Under the pieces are notes generated by a model that was given only the letters and a program-made list of their open reading frames with translations, made no database searches and was not told the DNA's origin. From Dryocosmus kuriphilus (lineage: Eukaryota > Arthropoda > Insecta > Hymenoptera > Cynipidae), in assembly GCA_038277395.1 (NCBI GenBank), contig CM076196.1:92070236-92134235 (forward strand): 64,000 nt of DNA. The letters run 5' to 3'. Shown in pieces: positions 57,016 through 64,000 of the stretch. A program made the position numbers and the translations under genes. Position 1 is the first letter of the stretch, and each line of letters opens with the position of its first letter.

Positions 57016-58034
57016 TATAGATTGATGACATATTCCGCCTGAGACTCTCCCCTGTACTGCTGTGACATCCGTATTCAATTTTCTTTCTTACGTCGTGTTG
57101 CGCTTGCTCATTCCAAAAGCGTTGCGTGAATTTTTCTTCGAAAATTGTAAAGTTTCTTACTTCCACCTTTACAACATGCCACCACTTGTTTGTTGCACCC
57201 GTCAGTGATTTCTCTAGTAAGTATGTGGCTTCTTGACTTGACGATGATACTGCCTCCCAGTATTTCCTTAGAGAATCCAGATATTTCATGGGGTTGCTTT
57301 CCACATTGAACTCTGGTAGGACGTATTGAATGTGTGAGCATGGCATTGGATTCCAGGTCAATGTGTTTCTACTATCAAACGTCGTTCGGCTGCGGCCATT
57401 TGAGTTTCTAATTCCTTGCTTCTTCCCTCTATTACCTTTGTTTTTCCATCGTTGTAGTTAGGGATTTGGTGACCTCGAATTCCATTTTCGTAAGGCATTT
57501 CCTTATTTTCTTTTCTTTTGTTCTCTATTCACTTTGTCCTTCTCAAATCTTCTCTTTATTTGTTGCACAAATTCCACAAGCTGTCTCAATAGAGCGTTTT
57601 CAACTGTTTCCTCTTGAGATGGACTAGAGTGCCCCCCTTATTCATCTTGATCTATGGTATTGTTGTCTTTCTCCATATTTTCTTGACTCCCTAAACTTTT
57701 TCTAATAATCTGCTTCTTCCTCTCGTCATTTTTTCAACACTTTTATTTTATTTTATCCTTTCTTAAATGCTTCGCTATTATTTTTCGCTAGACATTTTTC
57801 TAATGCCTGCATTCCCTGTGGAATATTTTTTCTACTCGTTGGTGGTAGTAAATGAGTTATTACGAATTCCTCTTTTCCATATAATCTCTCTAAGGCCTCG
57901 TGGGTCTGTTTCGCCTCTAATTTCCTTTTCGTTGACAATTTGTTTTTCAAACTTTCTTGAATGCTCTTATTTCCCTTATTATTCATAATTCCAAAAGAAA
58001 AATTATTCTCTTAGTGCTTTATTTTAACTCTCGT

Positions 58035-58055
58035 GCCCTCACGTCGGGTACCAAT
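58035..58055 (-). promoter_or_regulatory. primer-binding site of element C
   Basis: The minus strand reads ATTGGTACCCGACGTGAGGG directly after the 5' LTR end. The layout is the same as in element A, with a different sequence. Confidence 0.6.
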
Positions 58056-59171
58056 TGTAAGATGTCACTTTTTCGGAGGTGACATTTCTGTATATCTGTA
58101 TTTGGTGAGAATAGGTCACGTGAGAAAGTACTAACAAAATTTATTTTTATACATATATTTTCTGCCTCAAATACCACAAAATACAAAGTTTATCTTTATT
58201 CTAATAATAATCAGGCTACGTGATTACGTGAATACAAAATATGGATATTGAAGAGAGTTTTGAGAACAATTTCTCAAAACATAGAAGCAACTATCGCAAA
58301 ATCGTTCTTATTGAACGCTGAGAGAGGAGGTCGATTATCGAGGACTCGTATTTCTGCGGTAGAGAAATTGAGAAGGAGAAATTAAGTTTATAAGGTAGCA
58401 AAAGTCTTAAAAGCAGCCAGGCTGTTAAGTACCCTCCAACGACGCGTATCGATGCGAATTCACAGGGGACGCCGTGAGCCAATGACCAACAAATCGTGTG
58501 AGGAGCATTCAACAACGAGGTTTCTCCGCAGGTTTACCTCGATACGGATGCACAAGGGACGCCGTGCAACAGTCACCAGTAAAGCTGTTCCTATTCGCGA
58601 TAGGCTCGCTGTCCCGTCACTGGACAAAACTTTATGAAACTCAAGACGGTGCAGCGGAACACAAGGGGACGCCTGTGCACAAACCCCCGTAGAGAGTTAG
58701 GTAAGGGTGTGTGTGTTGCTCGAACTAATACTCGAGAACGACCAGACCCAGTCCGTCAAAAGTGCCAGCTTTTTAGATGGAACGTTTCTTCTCACTTGTG
58801 CAAGAGTTCAGTTTGTCATCCACCTAAAGTGAACGGCTGGCACCTCGGTCCTGTGGATGGATCCTCTCAGCGATCCAGGAGGAGGAGACAACGCGCCATT
58901 CTCATCATATTTTAGTCTTCTCTTGCTTATGGCGTGCTCTCTCCCCCCCTCTCTCTCTCTCTGCCTCTCTTATTAGATATATTACATGGGTATCGTATAC
59001 AGTGCAATTTGCATAGAAAATGTTGAAAATTACTCCTTCTTAATAATGACACAATAAAATTTATGTCATGGATTACTTCTTCGTGAGAATGATATAAGAA
59101 TTAAAATGAGAATATATTAAGAACTATCCCTTCGTATGAATTATTTGGTGGCCCTGAAAAGCGCCGTTATA
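58056..59171 (-). repeat. 5' LTR of element C (1,116 bp, uninterrupted)
   Basis: It matches the two parts of the 3' LTR along its length. A CT-rich tract lies near 58940-58975. Confidence 0.92.
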
Positions 59172-59207
59172 GCATGTATTTTTTACACTGTTGAATATAT
59201 TATACAT

Positions 59208-60919
59208 TTAAATACAGATTACAATGTTTATAAATACAGAATACAATGAACATTTTTTTATGTAATTACGGCAGATTGCACAAAATTTTATAAGAAAACG
59301 AGAAAAAGTCATTAGAGTCATTATCATCACCAAGATTGACCACATTTTTTTCGAAGAGATTGATATTTTTTTCTGGGTGTGCCAGTTCGCCGCAAAAGAC
59401 TTCATGTACTTGATTTTTTATTTCGTCATGATTCCAGTTTTCCACAGCTACAATGAAAGCAATATGAGTTACATATATTAGTTTGATTAGTTTTTGATTT
59501 CACAAAAGTCTTTACACGTGGAACAAATTCGTCCATGAGCCATTCTTCGAAGATAAATTTATCCATCCAAGCGTTCTTCTGATGTCGATACCAAACTGGC
59601 AAATTTGTTTTGTCGAGTGTATTTAAACAAGGAGGGTTCTTTGATTTACCAATTAAAATTAATGGCAATCGGAAAGAATCGTCAGCATTACTACATGCTG
59701 CGGTAGTGAAACGCTCTTGTTGTTTTTTTATTTCTGAAATGCAGCTTGAAGTTTTCGGGGCAAGTATTCTCTTCGATATTTCTTTAAATGGAAGACTCGA
59801 TTCATCCATGTTGAAAAATAATGCGCTATTAAGATCTATTGTTGCTACGATTTTCCTAAGCTCTTCTTTGTATTCTTCGGCGGCCATGGAATTTGCTGAG
59901 AGTTTTTCACCTAAAATTGTATACAATATGTATGTAATGGAAGAAATATCTAAAATAATCTGTAGTATTAATCTATTAATTTAAAAAATCAATGACAGTA
60001 ATAAATAATTAAAATGTGGGAATTTTTACTTGAAGCATTTTTCACTAAAATCTCACATTTTCGATTCAAAGGACGCGTATTATACCGAAACGAATAATGC
60101 TTAACACATTCCAATGTAAAATTGAAGATTTCCAATTCGGAAAATAGTTTTTGGAATGAAAATTTAAAAAATTTAAAAGAATTAAAAATAAAATGTCAAA
60201 AATGTAAATTACCATACATACACAACGCTTAAGGAATGTTCATTTTTTAAATAATAAATAGATAATTGTATTCAAGTTTCAATTTTCTCATTATTAGCGG
60301 AATATCCGTACAAATTTCAATCCACTTTTCATCTTTATTTTACGTAAGAAAGAAAGTATCTACATATTTTGAAATCCATACCCGTTATTTGTAAACTTCG
60401 TACTCCCATTCTCTTTTTCCACTTGTTAAGCCAGCCATCGCTAGCACGAAAATTCTCGGGTCCTCTCAATTCTTTACTTATTTTAAAGACTTCTTGCCTT
60501 AACATGAATCCTGTGACTGGGGTTCCATTTGTGTTCAAATTCGAGAGAAATATATACATTCGATTATTCAATTCATCAACGCTTCTCAATGTTTTTCTAT
60601 TCTTCATCTTGGAATTGCATCGATCCATTACGTTTTCTTTCTCTTTTTGCCATTTTCGAAGAGTCCGCTTACTTATTTTATATTTTTGACACATAATTTC
60701 TGCGGAATAAAAATTCAATTGGTCTAAAACCGATTTTTTATCTTCGTAGGAGAGTCTTGTTCGTTTCGTTTGGGCCGGTTCATCTTTCGAATCTATTGAT
60801 GTAGTTTTGTTTATTAATGTTTCTTCTACTATTTCTGTGGTTCTTTCTGTAGATGTATCTTTACGATGCATAGACCTTTTAGGTGCTGGATGAACCTCCA
60901 CAATTTTGACATGCAACAC
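59208..60919 (-). pseudogene. pogo/Tigger transposase (CENP-B-type HTH plus DDE), truncated
   Basis: Exon 1 (60919-60382) has an N-terminal charged region and the CENP-B/pogo HTH (SYEDKKSVLDQLNFYSAEIM, KYKISKRTLRKWQKEKENV). FRASDGWLNKWKKRMGVRS closes the second HTH. A GTATGG donor at 60381 and an acceptor TACAATTTTAG at 59921-59911 join it in phase to exon 2 (59910-59475), which carries the first DDE block FFNMDESSLPFKEISKRILA, then LPLILIGKSKNP and WMDKFIFEEWLMDEFVPRV. The second and third catalytic acidic residues are missing. A C-terminal piece (about 59445-59270, VENWNHDEIKNQVHEVF) follows directly, so an internal deletion is likely. It would be the transposase of the element ending at 61480. 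Confidence 0.85.
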
Positions 60920-61480
60920 TTTTTTTACAAAATGCTGAAAAAATTAGAAGTACGATTTTTCGAAAAAAAGTTGAAGAATCACCCATGAGTGAAGTAATCC
61001 TTTCTTATTATGATCGAAATAAGAAAAAGATATGCATCGATGCATTCATATTTTTACGTCAAAGAAGTTTTATTAGGTTAGATTATGTTTTTGTTTGGTC
61101 CTTGTTATTTTAAAGCTTATATTTGTTAAAGTTAAATCCGACACATAATTCAATATCTGAATATTAAAATGTCTTACCTGTACATATCTCAGTTCTTATT
61201 CAAATACGCAAAAGAACTCGGAAACATCGATTTTTTCTCGGATTGTTTCGAGCGAATATTGAATTATTCTTCCAACTACTCGGGGTGAATGCTATCTTTT
61301 TCTCCAAGGCTATGCGCTAGGAGTGGAGGAGACTGCCGACCGAGTAATCTGGCGGCATTACTCGGAGCGAACGTTTCATATTTCTCCAAGGCTAGAACGC
61401 GCTAAGAGTAGGAGAACGTTGATTCTCGGAATCATACGCTCCTACTCCCCCGAAAACGGCACTACTCGGAGAGTGGACTT
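60920..61480. other. right non-coding end of the pogo element
   Basis: Contains the transposase 5' flank, inverted copies of the subterminal ACTACTCGG motif and the terminal repeat. Confidence 0.6.
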
Positions 61481-61482
61481 TA

Positions 61483-62658
61483 CCATGGCTGAAAGATTTT
61501 AGAGGGAAGGTTATACCACTTTAGGCCTAATTCGTTAATGGAATCGATAATAAAGGACCAGGAGGCATGGAAGTTGGTAGTCACACTAGAAAATCGTTTT
61601 CATGTCCTTAGGGAGGCCAACGATGAGGCACAATCAGGCCACCTCGGCATTGAAAAGACGTATCCACGGGCTGTGACCTGGTATTATTGTCCCGGTATTT
61701 TTCTTGACGTGGTTCAGTATGTGAGGATCTGTGATATTTGTCAACTTACCAAGGTATCCCAACAGGCACGTCCAGGCCTAATGGGGACAAGGGGCGTTGA
61801 TCAGCCATGGTCGGAAGTATCTATGGATTGTACGGGCCCATATATGCGTAGCAAGGCATGTAACCTGTATATCATTGTGTTCCATGACTATTTTTCCAAA
61901 TGGATTGAATGTAAGGCATTAAGAGCGGCCAATGCAGAAAATGTGGGAGCAGCCCTCGAAGAATTGATAATTTCTCGGTGGGGTAAGCTGGAGGTGATGC
62001 ATACCGACAATGGAACGAAGTTCGTCAATAGGATCATGTGCGAGCTGACCCGGTTCTATGGTATTTACCATTCTACCAGCCAAGCTTATCATCCTCAAGC
62101 TAATCCGACCAAGCGTATAATTCGAGTATTGAAAGGTACGATTAGGTCGTTCGTGGATACTGATCAACGGGAATGGGACGTCCATTTGCATGAATTTAGG
62201 TTCGCATATAACACGGCGGTTAACAGTGCGACCAAGGTCAGTCCGGCGTTTTCGAATTTTGGTAGGGAATCTTGCCATAAAATTAGCTTACGCAGTGAGG
62301 AGAAGGGCCCCGCAGATATCCCAATTGGAAGCAACGAATGGAAAGATTGCGGGAACTCCAGGATTTGGTAAGGTTGCATTTGGAAGATGCACAGGAGAAA
62401 CAAGCACGACATTATAATAAATCACGTTGTAATTTTAAATACCAAGTAGGCGATCGAGTCCTGAAACAGTGGGTGAACTTGTCATCAAAGGAAAAGTGTA
62501 TCGCAGCTAAACTGAACGAGCGCTACCACAGACCATTCCGTATTATGGTGTTGCGGTCGCCGTTAATATATGAGTTGTCTAATGACAATGGTAGGGCCTT
62601 GGGTGCCTTCCACGATATGGATTTGAAATCGTACCATAAGTCTAAGGGGTTGTGTTGA
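61483..62658 (+). pseudogene. integrase of element B
   Basis: The frame from 61538 has an N-terminal HHCC-type region (QSGHLGIEKT...ICDICQL), WYYCPGIFLDVVQYV, the core with SMDCTGPY (first Asp) and MHTDNGTKF (second Asp), and ANPTKRIIRVLKGTIRSF, where the catalytic Glu is Lys. FRFAYNTAVNSATKVSPAF follows. After a frameshift near 62330 the C-terminal domain (62338-62658) continues with HYNKSRCNFKYQVGDRVL and ends YELSNDNGRALGAFHDMDLK. It resumes pol exactly after the pogo insertion. Confidence 0.88.
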
Positions 62659-62790
62659 GATATTGGGGGTGTACGCTCTGCTTGAAGTTGATATTTTGAA
62701 TTTTCTTACTCTTTGTCTCTGACTTCTCCTTCTTTTTCTTTTGCGCATGGTATTCTGGCACATCTTAAATTTTTTATTTCGATCGTAAAG

Positions 62791-63722
62791 ATGTCAGCGA
62801 GTTTCGGCAGGACGCCACCCGGCTCTCGGGGCTGCCCACTCCTGTCGGGGGAGAGAGCGGCCAAATTCCTTCCCCGATGTCTATGGCAGTTGGATCGCTT
62901 CGGGAGGCCACGGTTAAGTCCCGAATCCATCCTAAGGACGTTCGCCGGGCTCTGGACATCCTAGGGTCGGCGGTGGGTACCCTGGATGATTCCTCCTCGA
63001 TCAAATAATTCGACGCCTCCTTACCGAGGCAACTACAGAACGGGGTCCAGCAGCAAAACCGGAAGTCCTGTCAAGACTAGCTCCATCCTGAGCTCACATT
63101 TTGAGCGAAGGGTCTCCCATGAAGGCCTAGAAGATTACGACGCCTTGGCGACAGTGATACCGGCATATTGACTCCAGAAATTGAGTTGCCAACAACCGGA
63201 CAAGTACCCTTTGCGGCTGCCTTCACCGTCACCACCCGGGTTCGGGACTGGGAAGACGAAGTCTGACCATGGTGGCGACTTTGCCACCACAAGGTGATGC
63301 AGTTCCGTGATCTCTGCGCGCACACTGCCCCAGAAACAGACGACCGCCACCACGAAAGAGAGCACCTGTTTTAATTGTAGTCAGAAAGGCCATTCTTGGA
63401 AAGGGTGCTCCCAAGACTTGTGTCTCTTTTGCATCATGTGTGGAGCACGGGGAACCCATGTACGAGACTGCTGCCAAGGGCAAATTAACCCTCTGATATC
63501 GAGGCGCAACAAGTGGAAGACGGCAACATCATTCCACCAGGAGCTATATAACGTCCCTGCTACAATTATAACAGGAGAGGACATATGTGGCCCTGGTGCC
63601 CGCAACGCCTCGATCTTTTTTGTGAGGGTTGTGTGCAACCGGATCTCCACCAGCGCAATTTGCCCGCTGTGCAAGAGGGGCAAGAGGCGATCGCGCGCGC
63701 GCGCTACTAGTGTGCCATCATG
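62791..63722 (+). pseudogene. zinc-knuckle (Gag-like) ORF downstream of integrase in element B
   Basis: A candidate ATG at 62791 starts a basic, Ser/Pro-rich frame about 130 bp after the integrase stop. With frame changes it leads to CFNCSQKGHSWKGC (CCHC, about 63367-63408) followed by CIMCGARGTHVRDC. This is the same double-knuckle arrangement as in element A at the same place relative to integrase. Its role is presumably nucleic-acid binding. The region is interrupted by at least two stops (near 62962 and 63169). Confidence 0.6.
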
Positions 63723-64000
63723 ACCCGAGTCTGCCTCAACTTTCTGTCTGTTTTCTTTTCTTGCCTGTGCTGTCCCGGACTAATTTTCTTTTCTTTCTTG
63801 GTTCTTTCCTTTGATTTTATTTCCTTCGCCGCATGGGTCACACCCTTGAATTTACGGTATAAATCCGCTTTTCTTTTGTCCGGGGTGGACAATATAAGAT
63901 AATTCCAACCTCTTTTAAAGAAAATTCCAGTGTCAGGAGTCGCCTCTAATTAACGCAGAATGTATTTCCCTGCCATCCGATTTTCTTCATCGGAAAAGTC
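63723..64000. other. 3' flank of element B, possibly untranslated region or LTR start
   Basis: A T/C-rich plus strand at 63740-63830 is followed by unremarkable sequence to the window end. No LTR partner was found within the window. Confidence 0.3.

Larger units (their letters stand above)
55200..57986 (-). pseudogene. Gag of element C, split by mariner copy B
   Basis: The N-terminal part (57986-57753, with a KSIQESLKNKLSTKRKLEA helix) and a capsid-like part (57361-57018) with YVLPEFNVESNPMKYLDSL, AVSSSSQEATYLLEKSL and NKWWHVV precede the mariner. Beyond it, 55679-55491 continues with ELSPPPSAQEIIEKLSRHF, and 55484-55200 gives an Asn/Gln/Arg-rich basic tail. No CCHC knuckle is seen; the basic tail may serve instead. 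Capsid sequence on either side of the mariner is in different frames, so the gene was damaged independently of the insertion. Confidence 0.7.
37031..59171 (-). mobile_element. LTR retrotransposon C (Ty3/Gypsy type, minus strand)
   Basis: LTRs of about 1.1 kb at 58056-59171 (5') and 37031-37744 plus 50656-51080 (3', split) flank minus-strand gag, protease, RT, RNase H and integrase. Flanking ACAT (37027-37030) and GCAT (59172-59175) are a near-matching 4-bp target duplication. It is inserted in the pogo element and is itself hit by a foldback element and a mariner. Confidence 0.88.
36479..61480 (-). mobile_element. pogo/Tigger-type DNA transposon, expanded to 25,002 bp by nested insertions
   Basis: The ends CAGTCCACTCTCCGA (left) and AAGTCCACTCTCCGAGTAG (right, read inward) are inverted and flanked by TA (36477-36478 and 61481-61482). 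CAGT ends and a TA duplication are typical of pogo/Tc1-type elements. Its own sequence is 36479-37030 plus 59172-61480 (about 2.9 kb), with a broken CENP-B-type transposase. GAGTAGTGCCG-like motifs recur in both ends (36517, 36605; inverted near 61275, 61352 and 61460), probably subterminal binding sites. Confidence 0.88.
33341..63722 (+). mobile_element. LTR retrotransposon B (Ty3/Gypsy type), split by a 25-kb insertion
   Basis: Plus-strand Gag-like, protease, RT and RNase H domains end at 36476. Integrase resumes at 61483 in the correct order, and a zinc-knuckle frame follows. The interruption is exactly one pogo/Tigger insertion with a TA duplication. LTRs were not identified on either side; the right one may lie beyond the window. 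Confidence 0.82.

Noticed and set aside
57753..57986. Plus-strand ORF over the gag start of element C
   Set aside because: The minus-strand Gag frame with helix-forming charged sequence fits the element; the plus frame is its shadow.

Overview
This is eukaryotic, almost certainly arthropod (insect) DNA, and nearly all of it is transposable-element sequence. The evidence is the mix of mariner, Tc1, pogo/Tigger, Mutator-like, Penelope, LINE, Copia and Ty3/Gypsy pieces, the AT-rich background with many microsatellites, and the absence of bacterial-style gene packing. A hymenopteran is a reasonable guess that the sequence alone cannot prove. The only convincing host coding sequence is one 131-bp exon at 25617-25747 (+), encoding the S3-S4 voltage-sensor region of repeat IV of a T-type (Cav3) calcium channel. 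If that exon is functional, the rest of the window is intron.

Left third (1-23 kb). A decayed mariner (1-1143) is followed by a 3.5-kb DNA transposon with ~600-bp inverted termini (1839-5331), whose transposase ends in a Cys/His-rich, SWIM-like finger. A 121-bp minisatellite (5455-6040) leads into a Ty3/Gypsy-type LTR element read on the minus strand (LTR element A, 6345-17645). Its 5' LTR is interrupted by a DNA transposon (15048-17526). That transposon carries a Penelope-like element with a GIY-YIG nuclease and a hammerhead-ribozyme core in each inverted end repeat. A plus-strand LTR-element remnant with gag follows (about 17.7-22.3 kb).

Middle (23-33 kb). This part holds a LINE reverse-transcriptase fragment, the channel exon, a ~600-bp degenerate palindrome, a Copia RNase H fragment, a ~0.8-kb inverted-repeat element, short tandem repeats and a tRNA-like sequence. 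Much of it is unassigned.

Right half (33-64 kb). This is one deep nest of insertions. LTR element B (+; 33341 to about 63.7 kb) has its pol split between RNase H and integrase by a 25,002-bp pogo/Tigger insertion (36479-61480, TA duplication). The pogo element contains LTR element C (-; 37031-59171, probable 4-bp duplication). The 3' LTR of C is split by a 12,902-bp foldback element (37745-50646, exact 9-bp duplication). C's gag is split by a mariner (55683-57015, TA duplication). The foldback element contains a Tc1 copy (45778-47046, TA duplication) and a 2-kb palindrome. Its ends are arrays of ~131-bp tandem repeats, about 12 units on the left and 7 inverted on the right. It carries a broken Mutator-like DDE transposase that appears to end in a ubiquitin-specific-protease-like domain; this is the most interesting system in the window.

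Every transposon gene seen is damaged except the small Penelope nuclease frame. Several catalytic acidic residues are lost: Asp to Asn in both mariners and in one RT box, and Glu to Lys in two integrases.
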